Shown: positions 24,618-38,401, counted from the stretch's first letter. The stretch: DNA of 64,000 nt from Tetrahymena elliotti 4EA (GCA_000231825.2 JH720367.1:62001-126000), one strand, 5' to 3'. Numbers and translations: made by a program. The notes: a model not told the origin generated them from the sequence alone.

Positions 24618-27600
24618 TCAGTTTTGCTATTCTATTTGAGATTATTATTTAAGTTTTTGAATTGCATGAAGAAGAGGTGAGTCCTTTACCTTGTATGATT
24701 TCATTTGGCTAAGAATTTTTTTTGAAGGACTATTTGATATTTTTCTTTTTGCTGCCTCTACAACAGATTCAGAATAGTTTTACAATAGTTTTTCTTTGAG
24801 ATTGAGAGGTAATTCTTAGTGGTTTGGCTAGGCTAAACTCTAACAGCTACTTTAGTTACTTGTAATAGGAATATTATTTAAGGATTAAATAGAAGATCTC
24901 TGAGAAAAAGACTTAGTAGATTGCTAATCATTAAAACCGTTTCTCTATCTTCTATGAAAAGGGTTACCCATTAATATTTTACTTTATTTGTATTCATTTA
25001 ATTATTAAATATTTGGATTAAATTCACGAGTTTAAACAATATCTAACTTTTTCTGGATAATATGTAAAATTTTTTATTTCTCTTCAGAGAATTTAGTTTC
25101 TGAGCTACTTTAATGAAATGATTTTCTCATGTATTAGTGATATGAGCTTTCATAAGATTAAGGTTACTTCTAGATTAACTTTAAAGAACCTTTTTATTCT
25201 TAGTTTTAATATTCTAATTGCTTTTGTGAAGATGAGTTCTAATCTTTTACAGAAGAATATTAAGCATCATTATTTTAACAATCAGGATCATTATCAAGTT
25301 TAATTGGCGTTATCTTACTAGGAGTGTATTGATATTCTTATTTAATCTTTTTTTCAAAAGTTGGAGATTAGGACTATAATGATTTGGCTATATCAGCTGG
25401 TTTATGTAAATAATTTAGCTCAGTTGGACGCTAATATATACCATTTTTGAAGTATAAGTTATTTTTTATCATCTTCTTAAGAGGGCTAGAGTCTTACTTT
25501 TTTTGATATTAAGCTAAATTTTAGTTATCATCTTCAAGGAAAGGTACAGAATTATTTTTTTTAAGTTATTAGACAGGAGAAGAAGAAGATGTTGCTGATG
25601 AAAAGATCTTTTATATAGTGAGTTTTGTGTCTTTGGGAGTATTCTATTACTTTTATATTTCTGCTTCTCTTTCTTTTTTAAAGCCAGCTGCAGCAATCAT
25701 ATCAGCCTAAATTTAGTGCTTTAGAAGTTTTATTATGCTATTATTTTCAGTAAATAAATTTTATAAGGACACTGTGTTCTTTTCAATTTCGCTATTATTG
25801 GTGTTAGTATTTGATTTTTCATGGACAGAAATAAATCTTTTTAAAGGAATTTATTTGTTTTAAGGAGAAACAGAATAGCTGCTCTTTAATTTAATTTCAC
25901 TAATTTAAGGTGATAGTAATTATCTTTGTGTTGTTTATTCGTTATCTTGCTCTGAATTTATGGCTATTAATTCACCTTATTCATAGTTTTTTCTATTACT
26001 TATTGTGTTTTGATTTTCATCTAAGTGAAATTCTGATGGAATTTCATCATTATTACAATTAAATAGATCTATAAAATTAAAAGGTTACTTATTATCATAA
26101 ATATCAAATCTAACATGGACTGTTTCTTTTAGTGGGCTCTTCAAGGAATTCTGTTCATTAAATTCTTAATCACTGATGCTTGATAGTTAATCTAAAACAT
26201 TAATGTAATGTTTTTTAGCTTCTTCTTAAGTTTCGCCATTTGTGATAGCTAAGTTTGCTCCATTATATTGAATATTTATATTGTTTTTATGGTTATCATT
26301 ATTAGAATTGAATTAATCTAAAAACTCACTTAAATTATTTTTGCTGTCATTGAACATTTTTTCATCTCTAGATAGAATTTATAAATTGTTTGTAAATTCA
26401 TTATTGATTGCAGAAATTTACTAAGTGTCATCATCTTGGTTATTTCTCTTTCTAATTTCGCTCATATTTATTTACTCTCCTAGTAGGAAACTAATGTTAG
26501 GAGAAGGAATCTTGTTTTATTGATTCTTTTTTATTTGTGGAAGGATTTCACTTTTCAAAAAATTATCATTTTATTCAAAATTGAATTGCACAGAATTAAG
26601 TTCCTGATTTGGGCTATTTTAGTTTTCATTTTAATCTATCGGAAGTTGCTTATCAGGTATTTGTTACAAAGAAATACAATTCAGTGATTTTTCTTATTTA
26701 AAAGATGACTCATTAAGTATGTCACTATTGCTTAAAAACTCTTTTGAAAAATCTTTGAATTTTGAGCTCTTTGTTTTTTAAATGACTCTCTTTTGATTAT
26801 TTTTTGAATCATTATTGTATTCGAAAGAATTGTTAGCACTTGAAAATACCCTACTGATTTTGCTTTCATCAAATTAGGGTAGAATAAAGTTATTATGATT
26901 TTCATTATTGTTTTAGATAAGATTTTACTATTACTGCTGACATGCAGCATTTTTGACAGTCCTATCATCATAAATACTTACGCAAGCAAGATCTCCATTA
27001 AGTATACCATTAATTAAAAGGTTTGGAGAAACAGGAGTACCTTTAGAGTTTATATGAACTTTATTTGAAGATCCTTCTGTTTATCTTACAGCTTATGAAC
27101 TGTTATCTATAATTAAAATCTCATCTTCTTGAGTGGGTACATAGTTACCTCTTTAAATTATGTTGCCTTGTATATAATTATTAAAATTACCTAAGTTACT
27201 AATACTACTAGCATCTATTTTCATGTTGTTATAATTAAAGTGAGCAGGAGTATTGGCTGAGTTCTAAGCTGAAAAACTTGGTTTACTTTGAGAAATGTTT
27301 GCTTTAATTTCACTGACATCAACAAAAAATTAACTAAATTTAGAGTTATCAATGATCTTTTATTTTTTTTAAACCTCCTCCATAGGTTCTATATCATCAT
27401 CTAGTAGTGCTGAAAGATTAAGTTGCTAAATTTTTAGATAGCTGTTGTTAACCATTTATACCTAATTTAAGCCCTCTATTTCTTACCTCCTTTTACTCTT
27501 TCTTCTGTTGTTCTGTTTTTCTTTGGTTTTTTCTTTATTTTTATTAGCTTCAGAGCAAGAAATATCATTTAAAATATCTTCCAATTTATTAGATTCATGT

Positions 27601-28919
27601 AAAGTTTTTTAAAGATTACAGTCTACACTGTCAATTAGCTTAAATAAATCTTCTAAAGCTACATTTTTTGGCTCGTTTAAGATATAACTGTTAGTCATTT
27701 ACTCTATTTCATATACCTTAAGCAAAATGTCTTCTTTTGCAGAAATGTTTAATGAATTTTACTCTTCTTCAATTTCAGGCTCATTTTCAATTTCTTTTAA
27801 AATTTCTTAATTGTAGGAGGATTAAAGTGCTAAAATAGTTGAAGGACGTTAAGATTAGTCCAGTAAGAATGGATTAGATTAAATATTACTTTTTTCAATT
27901 AACATGTTATTTTAACTTTACTTACTTTCTATTTTATTATCTTTATCCAATTAATTTTTATGAGCCAATACTATTTCATCATAAAACTTGTGTAAAATAG
28001 ACTAATTTTATGATTTATTCTTAGTTTTTGCCTACCTTTTATGTGATTAAGAAGCCATAGACATGCTGTACGTTTATTGGTTAAAAGATGACGAATTAAA
28101 CATCAAATCTTCCAGATATCCTCCTTGATTCAGATCTTTTTCAAGTTGTGAATCTATGGGAAGCTAATAGTCTGTAGTTAGTATCCCGGAGTAATTGGAA
28201 AATGGCGTAGAAGTTCCATCTTCATCTCCTTCAACGAAGCGTAACTATAAATTTTTTTTGTCTTCCTATAATAGTAAATCTAGGCCATGATCTCTCCAAG
28301 GTCTTCTTCTCCTCAATTTGTCTAGTCTTTTATAAATTCTATCAAAGTCTACTTCTTTTTTATTGATATAAGAACTTTGTAGATTTTTTATCTGAGACTA
28401 AATGCTTTCAATTCTTCTTTTAAAGTAAATTTCCATTTTGCGCTGCATACTTTTATATTAGTTTTCCATCTTTATCAAGGCTTATCCAGCCTCTACTTTT
28501 AACGCTTACTCTTTTTTCAGCTATTCATTTAATTCAGATATAACTTCTTTATCTTTTCCATCTTCTAGCTTTTGTTTCTTATAAAAAGTTGCTTGTTAAT
28601 AATCACCAACATTATGATTTATCATCATGTCAATTAAAATGTTAGCATCTATAACTTCTTCCTGCGCTTTTTATTCAATTTTGTTAAATTTATGTAATAT
28701 CTCGAGAATGGTTTATGATAAATCATCAACAATATCTCTAGTATTTCTAAAATTTACATTTTTTTATACAACTAATTCTTAAATATTTTTTGGAGGAACG
28801 TTTTAGCAGCAACAATCAAAAGGATTAGAATTAAATCCAAAGTCAATCAACTCTTTTAAGAGCTGGTTGCACTTATCAAAGCAATTCATAACTGTCTAAG
28901 ATGTTTCAGATTGATTCAT
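24618..28919 (-). CDS. Large intronless protein of unknown function, N-terminal coiled coil
   Basis: One exon of 4302 nt from ATG 28919 (MNQSETSQTVMNCFDKCNQL) to TGA 24618-24620, giving 1433 residues with TAA and TAG as Gln. I do not recognise it. The first 50 residues carry a Cys-rich patch (FDCCCQNVPP). Residues about 100-230 are Lys/Glu/Gln-rich with heptad-like spacing (ELNEQLKKEQALKVEAGQAL) and end in a basic, aromatic segment (YKRLDKLRRRRPWRDHGLDL), the most protein-like part and the best query for homologues. The rest is Asn/Ser/Gln/Glu-rich and probably disordered, with short SP sites (SSSSPVQ, SPLKET). No signal peptide or membrane segment. A continuous frame this long in such AT-rich DNA is itself strong evidence that the gene is real. 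It is divergent from the DZIP1-like gene, sharing an 840-bp spacer, which might allow joint control. Confidence 0.85.
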
Positions 28920-29759
28920 TTGATAAGCAAATCAATCAAACTTAAAGTAGTGAGTAAATAAAAAAGTTTAATGCTATTTTCTTTTAGTATTAATAAATCT
29001 AAGCTATCTTATGATTAATTCTATGCTCTCAATATAAATATGATTCTATCAATAACTATTAAAGTAATTATTATTTTGTTTTTAGAAACTATTACGGATG
29101 GTTAAGACAATTATTTAGATTAATATATATTTATTAAAACTAAGGGTTCAGTCAGCAAAATATAAAATTTATTATCAAAATACTGAAATTTTTATAAAAA
29201 AATTCATTTTTACTGCAATATTTTAGCATTAAGAATCTATTTACAAATATATAATATTTCAATAATCCTCAATTTTAATATACCATCTTTAACAACTAAT
29301 TAATCCTTTTTACTTTTTATAAGCAAGCCATTTTTGAAGAATTTGATAAAGATATTCTTGGTTCAAATAACTCCAATTAAAATATTTTATATTTAATGCT
29401 TTTTTCAATTAAATTATGTATTCTTAAAAATTAATAAAAAATTAATTGATAAAAAAAAAAATGGTTTTAAAAATAAAAAAAAATTTAGAAAAAATATTTT
29501 TTTTTTGCTTATTTTTTTGAGAGAATCCACTGTTTGAGTTCTGTGTGGGTATTATTTTTTTTAAATTTAAAATATATAAATGTGATTAAGAATAACTCAC
29601 AATTTATCATTATATCTACAATTTTTCATTTATCATCAAATGAAAAATTTTTAAAGAGAATTTTGAATCTACTTTTTACTTTTTGGATATCAATCAATCA
29701 ATTTATAAAAAATAATTAAATCAAAGAATTGTTTAAAAATATTAAGAGATTCTGAGATT
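28920..29759. other. Divergent promoter region, 0.84 kb
   Basis: Lies between two start codons pointing away from each other (28919 minus, 29760 plus). Contains dense A and T runs around 29440-29520. No gene or recognised element seen. Confidence 0.6.
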
Positions 29760-32110
29760 ATGTTTGGTTAAAGAGGAAAAAATTCAGAAAGGCTCAATAC
29801 TAATGAGAGCTAATAGTTTAAAGAAACTGCTGGGTTTAAACCTTTTATGAAGGGAAACATAAACCAATAAGAATTTTAAAATAATACAAGCCAAAAAAAT
29901 TAATTTTATAATAGGAACTCGATGTATCCATATTCAGAATCTGGTAATGAAATACTTTAATATTCATAATCAAATATACTTGCAAGTAAATTAAATTAAT
30001 AACCTATGACAACTCCTAGAAGACTAGAGGTTTTAACTAATAACAATAGTACATTAAGAGAAAGCTCTGTTCTATTTATGTCAAAACTTCACTATAAGCC
30101 ATTTGCTTATCGTAGATGTCTTGAAAAGCTAAATTTAAATATGTTAGACAATATAAATATTGATAAGATTGAATACAATTAAGACTTAACTAGTGCTTAA
30201 AAGATGCTTAAAAATATTGCATTTGCTGAATTTGATGTCAAGACAGTTGAGAATATGGGTTATGAAAATTTTAACAAAATATTTCGCTTATGGTAGGCAG
30301 CAATTTTAAATTATGGAGTTTAATAATAGGAAGAACAGGCTAAAGGAGAAAAACTCTATACTTAATATAGAGAGCACTTAGATGCAAGTTAAAAGATAGA
30401 TGATATCAAAAAAGCTCATGCTGAAAAGAAAACTAAATTAATGGAATCAATTAAAAAACTATAATGGTAGATTAATGAACTGAAGTAATAGAGCTAAAAG
30501 CAAGGAAAGTTCAAATGCACCTATTGCACTAAACTATTTGAAAATAAAGAAGACATTAAGACTCATATTCGTTCTGCTCACAAAGATAAAATTGAAAAAA
30601 TAAAAGAAGACTAAAAAGTTATTGAAGACTTTGGAAATCCTATGAGACTTATGACTCGTAGAGAAGAGAGACATTTATAAGAATAAAATGAATTATTAGC
30701 TTAAAAGGTAAGGTTTTTAATCATTAAGTATTTAAGTTTAAAAATTTTGTCAAAAAAAAGGTGGCCAAGGAAGTGGAAGAAAAAATGTAATAGTAACTAA
30801 AAATCCTTTTTGAAAAAAATTAAGAGCTTCAGAAAAGAAAGAGAGAGGAAGAATAAAGAAATGAGTTTAATACAACTACAAACGATGAACTTTAAGAAAA
30901 TTAAAAGCATTTATTAAGCAGTATTTCTAAGATGCATAATGTATTTGGTAATTTTGAAGAAATGTTTGCTAAAATGTAAATGCAGTAGCAAAATCTTATT
31001 GAAGATTAGCAGTAACAAAATAAAAGGTTGAGAGAGATAGAATAAGACTAAAAGAAATTAGAAAGTGAAAGAAATGCTAAAGAAAGAGAATATTAAGAAT
31101 ATTTGTAGAGCACACAAACTAGATAATTAGAACTTACTGATAACAAAAATGATGATGAATTTATAGGCTCTTAACTTAGGCATGAAGATTTATAGTTAAG
31201 CAAGGAACCTTCATTTGGCAATCCTTATGAGTTTTAGGTTAGAGGTTAATCAAGGAATTAGACTTAAATGTAGAAAAAGAAAGATGACTTTTTCTTGGAA
31301 TTAGTTGAAGAAGATGAAAATAAAGAAAATTTCTTCATGAATAGAAACTCTCGTAATCCTTTAGAGTAGTATTACAATACTTAATAGTCATATTAGACTA
31401 ATACTTAAATTTAGATGTCTCATCTCATGTCATAAAATGAAAGTTCAGCATCAAAAAGAGATTTAAAAAAACAATTTAGAGATAAATATAGATCAGAAGA
31501 TGATGTTATAACACAACAAAGTATAGGTAAAAAAAAGAACAAGCTTATGCATATAGGAGATCTAGAGAGTGACTATGATTCTGATCTCTAAGAAGAATCT
31601 TTTGAAGAAGGTGTGCTTTAACCTACAAATAAGCATGAGATATTTAGAAGAGCTGAAATATAATTTAAAGAGAAATTAATGACTGCCCAAGAAAAAAATT
31701 AAATTGAAAAAGATAGATTATACAAGCAAGCAGTAGCTCGTAGGGATTTAATTGATGATAATAGAAAAAAGAAATATAACTATCCATTTGAAACAAATAA
31801 AATCATCAATAATTTCTCTTCTCTTGAGTAAGATAAAATCAGAAATGAACGTTTAATTGAAGAAGTTATGCAGATGAATAAAATGAAAGAATAAAGTGAT
31901 AAGAGCCTATCATCAATTGATGATGAACAAGAATTGATAAACGATTAAGTCGATATTGATGAAATGAAAAAACATTTTATTAAAAATAATTTAAATTTTT
32001 AATTTAATTAAGAGGATGAAGATATCCACAATTTGGATCCAGCAAATTTTGAAAAATTAAAATCAGCATATTAATAAAAGTATAATCCTAAGTAAATTCA
32101 TAAATATTGA
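29760..32110 (+). CDS. DZIP1-like protein (Iguana family): Dzip N-terminal domain, single C2H2 zinc finger, coiled coils
   Basis: 765 residues in two exons, 29760-30707 and 30761-32110, with a 53-nt intron in phase 0. Residues about 113-187 (KPFAYRRCLEKLNLNMLDNI, then LKNIAFAEFD, then NFNKIFRLWQAAILNYG) follow the N-terminal domain of DZIP1/DZIP1L. A coiled coil follows at about 188-245, then one C2H2 finger FKCTYCTKLFENKEDIKTHI (C253, C256, H269, H274), which is the hallmark order of the family. The C-terminal two thirds are charged coiled coil and acidic low-complexity sequence. In animals DZIP1 acts at the basal body and transition zone during cilium assembly; in a ciliate a basal-body role is the natural inference. 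DZIP1 proteins are longer in vertebrates but keep the same order. Family call confident, function inferred. Confidence 0.85.
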
Positions 32111-33165
32111 AGCAAGTAAAACTTTAAATTAGCCAATACGAATTGAATATTAATAGAATTCATATAAAATTAATTTTAAAAATATTTATTTTTGCAATGT
32201 AAATCTTTTAAATAATTGATTAACTATCATAAAAATATTATTTTTTAGTTTTTAAAAGAAAAATTTTCCTCTAACTTAAGAATTTCATTGAGTTATTAAA
32301 ATAGATATTGTTGATTAATTGTGAATAAGAATTGATAAAAAATCAAGTAGAAATTAGTAATATAAAAGAAAATTTTACTTTTTTATCTGAATCTTAAATT
32401 CAAAATGATAATTAAATTTTTTAAATTTCTAATTAATAACAAAGAAATTTACCAAACACTTATCTTTTTAAATTTAAGAATGTTTTCATATCTTTTATGG
32501 ATTTAAAATATTTTGAAAAATAAAAATAAGTGTATTAACAAAAATATACTGCTCAGATAATAAATACTACTAAAAGAAACATTTCTCTTGATATTTTATG
32601 AATTAAAAAAATAAATAGAAAATAAAATAAATTAATTAAAAAGTCATACAAATTTTATTAAAAATAATTTCTTTTCTTTTTTTTCATTTTAATCATAACA
32701 AAATTAGAATTTTTTGAGAGCTTAAAAAAATGCTTTCATTTTTAAAAGAAAACAGCTTGTTTTAATAAGATCGCTAAAAATGAATTATTTAAATAAATTG
32801 TAAACAGTTTGTATCTTGTTACTTTCTTTAAAAATGTTAATTTGATAACTCAACTTTGGTTACCCTTAAATTCAGAAATATTAATTTTTAAGCCATTAAA
32901 TGGTCAATAAATGTTAATAAAGAAGAAGTGTATTTGAAAGAAAGAGGTTATATTTGATTGATTCAGTATAACTAAATAAAAGCTAAAACTAAAGTATTTT
33001 AACAAATTGAATAGAAAAGTTAATTATTATTAACCAAGCAAATAATTAATACTTCAAATTAATCTTTTCAAATTAAAAATTCGCAAATTTTAATATTCTT
33101 CTTTAAAGTTAATCAAAAAGATATAGTAATACAAACTTAAAATATTAAATCATAGATAAATAGAA
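32111..33165. other. Intergenic, 1.05 kb
   Basis: AT-rich spacer between two rightward genes, holding the methyltransferase promoter. No gene or repeat seen. Confidence 0.6.
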
Positions 33166-34424
33166 ATGCCAAATTACGGAACTAAACATTACTGGGATAA
33201 GCGTTATAGAAAATAGAAGAATACTGTATTTGAATGGTTAGAGAATTATTAGGACTTAAAAGAAATTATCAATGAGTACTGCCAAAAAGATGGAATTATT
33301 CTAAATTTAGGTTGTGGAAATAGTGTTATTTAGGAAGAAATGTATGATGATGGATTCAAAAATATATATAATATTGATATATCAGAAGAATGTGTTAAGT
33401 AAATGGATAATAGAAAAGGCAATAGATCAGAGCTAATCTATGAAGTAAATACAATATTTTTGTTTTATTTAGTTTATGTTTTGATTTTTGTGTAGGATTA
33501 TTAGATTAGCATTTATGGAAAATTTAATACAAGCATAGCTTATTTATTATTATTTTAATTCAACTGTTTATTTAATATAATAGGTCATGGACTGCACAGA
33601 ACTCAAGTATGAAGATGAAAAATTTGATTTTGTTATTGATAAATCTACAATAGATGCTCTTTTGTGTGGAGATTATAGTTATTTAAATGTTGCAAAGATG
33701 ATGTCTGAAGTACAAAGAGTACTAAAGCCTAATGGTGTTTACTTAATAGTTAGCTATGGTGAACCTTATAACAGGACCTTCCATTTTGAAAGAAATCATA
33801 TAGACTTTACTTATACTGTTTAAGCATTGCCACCTAAAGGTACCTCAAAAATAGATTTGAAAAATTAACAAAAATCCATAAATTATTTTGACTTTTAATA
33901 AATCAAAAATTTTCTAAATGCAATCATAAAATTAATAATTCTGATTTCTTTCTATTTTCTAAATGCTTTAGATGCATAAGACGGAAGTGGATAAAAATAG
34001 AACCCCCACTATGCCTATATACTTAAGAAAGGTCCAAATGCTTAACAAAAGTATGAAAGCTATTATGAAGAAGTTATTTTAGAGTTGATTGAAGAAGAAA
34101 AAGAAGCTTTAAAATTATATGGAGCTTCTATGGTATTTATTTTATTTTTATTCATTGTAAAAATTACATGAATTTAATTAGGACTAAGAATCTGAAGAGG
34201 AAGATTCAGGAAAAGAAGAAGATAAATAATCAAATAATGGAGATGAATAAAATGAAGAGTGTGAAGAAGATGAACAATAAAGAAGCTAATAAAATACTGA
34301 TGAATAAAGCAAAGATGCAGAAGTAGATGAAAATAAATAAGAAAATACAGAGAAAAAATAATAAATTTAAGATGATTCATCATGTAAAAATGAATAAAAA
34401 TTGTAATAGTTGAAGCTAAACTGA
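33166..34424 (+). CDS. Class I SAM-dependent methyltransferase, EEF1AKMT4/METTL13-like
   Basis: 312 residues in four exons: 33166-33444, 33584-33839, 33972-34132 and 34182-34424, with introns of 139, 132 and 49 nt; all phases agree. The start MPNYGTKHYWDKRY is typical of eEF1A lysine methyltransferases of the ECE2/EEF1AKMT4 and METTL13 group. SAM-binding motif I is ILNLGCGNS (residues 45-53), motif II acidic residue is in YNIDIS (68-73), and the FDFVIDKSTIDALLCGD segment (107-123) is the family's characteristic post-IV region. VLKPNGVYLIVSYG (139-152) is the next strand and loop. The last exon adds an acidic Glu/Gln/Asp/Asn tail with no domain. Likely target is translation factor eEF1A, inferred only from family. 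The final exon and 3' flank are duplicated downstream (34285-35047). Confidence 0.87.
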
Positions 34425-35047
34425 ATAAAATAATTTTTTAATAAATAAATATAAAGAGTGAATTGATTTTCATAACAAATAGTTTTACAAAAATTAATAA
34501 AGATTTAAATTTTTATTGTTTGGCTTATTAATTGTTCAAAATACTTTATGACATAATTAGATATGCTTCATAGCAAAAAATATTATTTTTCTTATAATTG
34601 TTTTTAACTCTCTGTAGCAATAAACACTTTAATATCTTTCTATAACTTTGATTTTAAATAGCTAAGCAGCTAATAAAATACTGATCAATAAAGCAAAGAA
34701 GCAGATGAAGATTAGTAAGAAAATATAGAAGCAAAAGAATAAATTTAAGATGATTCATCAAGTAATAAATAAATAAAAATTGCAAGGGTTGAAACTAACT
34801 AAACTGAATAAAATAATTTTTAAATAAATAAATATAAAGAGTGAATTGAATTAGATAAAAAATGGTTAATAAAAAAATTAAAAAAGATTTTAATTTTTGT
34901 TGTTTGATATTTTTTAATTGTTGAAAATACTTTATGATATAATTAGATATACTGAATAGTGAAAAATATAATTTTTTACTATGATTGTTTTTGGCTCTCT
35001 GTAACAATAAACACTTAAATATCGTTCTATAACTTTGATTATAAATT
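34285..35047 (+). repeat. Direct tandem duplication of the methyltransferase terminal exon and 3' flank
   Basis: Copy 1 is about 34285-34660, copy 2 about 34669-35047, an offset of 384-387 bp with scattered substitutions and small indels. Both share GCTAATAAAATACTGAT, ATTTAAGATGATTCATCA, ATAAAGAGTGAATTGA, TAGATATAC/TGC, and TATAACTTTGATT. Copy 1 contains the last exon's coding end and 3' untranslated sequence. Copy 2 begins right after AAATAG, a usable 3' splice site, and keeps an open frame up to TGA near 34846 encoding a related acidic Gln-rich tail. It may be a spare terminal exon or a decaying copy. Confidence 0.85.
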
Positions 35048-35365
35048 TAATACATTAACTATTAATAGATTACTTTCAAAATACATAATAAAATAACACA
35101 TTTTGTTTTTTAAAAAATTAGTTTATTCATCACTTCAATTGAAAATTAGTTTAGGTTTAGGCATTACTTAACAATTACTGATTAGTTTCTATGGGTATAT
35201 ATATTAAGTTTATTTTTTTAAGTTAGTTTATACATATTTAAATTATAAAAAGATGGATAAGTTAGTGAAATTCAAATAGCTAATGAACTTAACTATGTAA
35301 GAAATATTTATTAATAAGAAGGTGATAATGGTTAATAAACAAGCAGGATTAAAAGAAAAACTTTG
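35048..35365. other. Short spacer or 5' exon region of the next gene
   Basis: The frame of the downstream gene stays open back to about 35100 without an ATG, and 35250-35365 has coding-like composition (VSEIQIANELNYVRN). The true first exon may lie here behind an intron ending near 35221 or 35250, or the gene starts at 35366. Not resolved from sequence alone. Confidence 0.4.
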
Positions 35366-38300
35366 ATGGACAGCATTTAGAAAAGATTTTATCATAACAT
35401 TTGTAAAATTAGAGTAGCTGTTGATGAAATAAATAGCCAAAGGATGCTGATGTAGAAAAAAGAATTAACACCAACATTAACTCCTATTTTTTAATCTGTG
35501 CAGACTTTGATTGGTAAATAGCGAGTGAAAGAAGCTAAACTTTTTACTGGAAAAGAAAGCATTGCTTTAGATTCATAATTATTTGAAATTCCACTGATGG
35601 ATGAAGAAGTAACTTACTCTAATCAACATATTTAAATCTAACCTTTTTATGCAAAAGGTTATTTATTGTAACTAATAATATTTATAATTTTTTGACTATA
35701 AAAGGCTAATTAGTACAGGAAGGTCTTTGAAATGAAGAAAAACAATCATGACTTGCTAAAATTTAACAAAATAGATTTGAAGATTAAAGATATAAGCGAA
35801 AAACTCAAGGATGAGAATAAATCGATTTCATTAAAATTTATAGAAAATAAAGAGGATTAGCCTGAAATTTTTAATTTAAAAAATACATCTTACAAAAAGA
35901 AGTAATCTAAGTAATAAAGCATAGAAAGTCGAATTTAATTTAAATAAAAACAGCTAGCAAGCGAGCTTGCTAAGAAACATTTTTTTTAGCAAAAGATTTA
36001 GCTTTAAAATAAGAAGAAGTAGCACTATAAAGAATGTGATTAAAGAATTAAAGCACTCTATTTTGAGAAATAATCAGAGGATTAGATAAGTGAATTAAAT
36101 TCTCCAACACTTTAGCAATCAAGATCATTGAATAAAAGCTAATTTTTAAAAAATACTTAATAAAAAAAAACTTTAACTGTTGATACGAATCTAAAACGTA
36201 CAAGTATAGATTAAAGTGATGTCATTAATCCTAATAAAAATAATAGTAATAGTTCTTCACCAGTTAAAAAAAAGTTAAGCTCAATTTACTTTCCTAATGA
36301 AAGTATTTCTAAAAATTCTAATATTGTTGATAAATCATAAAACAATAATTCATTTGTTAATTAATAATAACAATAAAATCTGCTTTCTCCATTAAGACTA
36401 ACATAACTAACAATCTCAAACTCGAATTCTATCTTGGATTCAAACTAAAAATTAGATCAGATATCTAAAGCTTAAAGATAAAGTTTGATTTATCCTTATA
36501 AACTCTTAGATATTAAAGAAAAAGCTGAAAAATCAGAGAAACTGAATATCAAGGCTGAAAAATAATTGATAAGCGAATCAATACAGACAATGCTTGATTC
36601 TATATTAGAAGAAAAATAAAAAAAGAAGTAAAGGTAAAGTACAGTTTTTTAAAATAAATTATAATCTCAAAAATAAGAACTGTAGTATCTTTCATAATCA
36701 TCAGGAAGTAGTGAGAATACTTACTTTATTGATAATTTGAATTAGCCTAAGATAAGGAATTTAAGTGTTGAGAATCAAAAATTAACAAAAAGTAATTTTA
36801 ACTCAACAAATAATATATTTTTTAATTCTAGCTATGCTCCTTAGAATGAAACAGAGTTGGAATTTGATGATGATTAAATATTAAAAATGTAAAAAAATAA
36901 AATAAGAGGTGAGAGACTTATATAACTTAAAAAAAAACTTGGTTTAATTGATTAGAATACCCTTAAAAACGAATAAATAGATTAGATAGTTAAAGAAATA
37001 GAGACTATTCATAAAGACCAAGAAGAAGATCTCAAAGAATAATTAAAGGTTTAAAGGCAAAAATCTCTTTAAAAAAGCAGGCAATAAAAGAAAGCTGATT
37101 TAACATTTAGTAAAAATGAAAATTATTAATTACTCAAAAGATTAGTCAGATAGAAAAAAGGAAGTTTTCAAAATAATTATTCAGAAGGTCGATCTCATTT
37201 AATTTAAAATACAAGTCTAAATTAGAGAGTGAATAAAAGTGTTCTCATCAATTAGAATTTAAGTATTTAAGATGGAGAAGATATCTTAGTTGGAACTTTA
37301 TTATCATCAAGCAGGTCTCATTATGATCAAGCAGTTCAATAAAAAAGAAAAACTTAAAATTTGGTAAGAAATGATAGTTAGAAAATGTAAAGGAATGAAA
37401 ATTCTTTAAGTTCTTAATCATTCAATGAAAAATTTACTGGATAAAGAAGAAAGAAGACTAATAATGAAGAAGAAGAGTAAGATAATTATAAAATATATCA
37501 AAAAACATTTTGGAATTAAACGACATAGTAGAAAGATTAAATGAATTTATCGACTTAGTTATCTTTTAGATAAAAAAATAGCACAAACAAATTTACTGAG
37601 CCGAACTCTCTAAGCCCTTCCGATAATAGAATTTTTAACATAATGAATAAGAAAAAAGAATCTAGAAAGATAAATACTTTCAACAATTAAACAAGTAGAG
37701 AGAATTTGACTTAAACAAGTGATGATGAAAATCGAGGTCTAAATTTGTTTAAAAATTTAAGTAAAGCTGAATCAAAAAAATTATCTGAGAAAACCTCGAA
37801 CAGCTTAAGGTTAAAAAAAATTAATGGAGTAAGCTCCAGCGAAAATTATGGATTTTTAGAAAATATTGAATCAAGTACAAATAATAGATATCAAGGATAG
37901 TTGAGAAGCAGACTTTAAAATAATTCATTGAACAAAAGGGTGGATTAATAGTCAGAATCAAACCCAATATTAATATAATCTTTTCATGTGAATAATGAAA
38001 ACTCTTTGCTAGATTAAAGCAATACTTAACATAAATTATACCAACAAAAAAATTATATGAAGCATTTTTTCAAACAAAAAGTAAATTTAAAAAAAGAATT
38101 CGGAGAGAAGGTTACTGAATCTGATAAGGAAACATTTGTTTGCAAAGAGAAAGTGAGTAACTTTTTTGAGAAATTATTGGAATACTAAGAGCAAAGTTAA
38201 TAAAATAGTAAAAAAATAAATACTCAGATAAATAAGAGTATAAAAACATTCAGCTCTCATCTTGTAGGATGGAAAAATGAACTACAAGAAACGAATCAAG

Positions 38301-38401
38301 ATTTTAATAATTACTTGTAGTTCAATAAATTAAAAAATGACAAAAACAATACTCCCTTTGATAAAATGTAAGACCAGTCAACAAAAAATACACTCAAATG
38401 A
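35366..38401 (+). CDS. Ser/Gln/Lys-rich protein of unknown function
   Basis: From the first in-frame ATG (35366) the model is exons 35366-35667 and 35719-38401, 994 residues, TGA at 38399-38401. The 51-nt intron 35668-35718 is the only join that keeps both frames (YLL then KVFEMKKNNHDLL). The upstream frame is open and protein-like to about 35250, so the N-terminus may be longer. I do not recognise the protein. It is basic, with long Ser/Asn/Gln tracts, coiled-coil-prone segments (IDLKIKDISEKLKDEN near residue 125; IQLKKKLGLIDQ about residue 520; KQVKEIETIHKDQEEDLKEQ after it) and a better ordered C-terminus (KETFVCKEKVSNFFEKLLEY, then SHLVGWKNELQET). No signal peptide or membrane segment. 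Possibly a cytoskeletal or scaffold protein, but that is only from composition. Confidence 0.75.
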
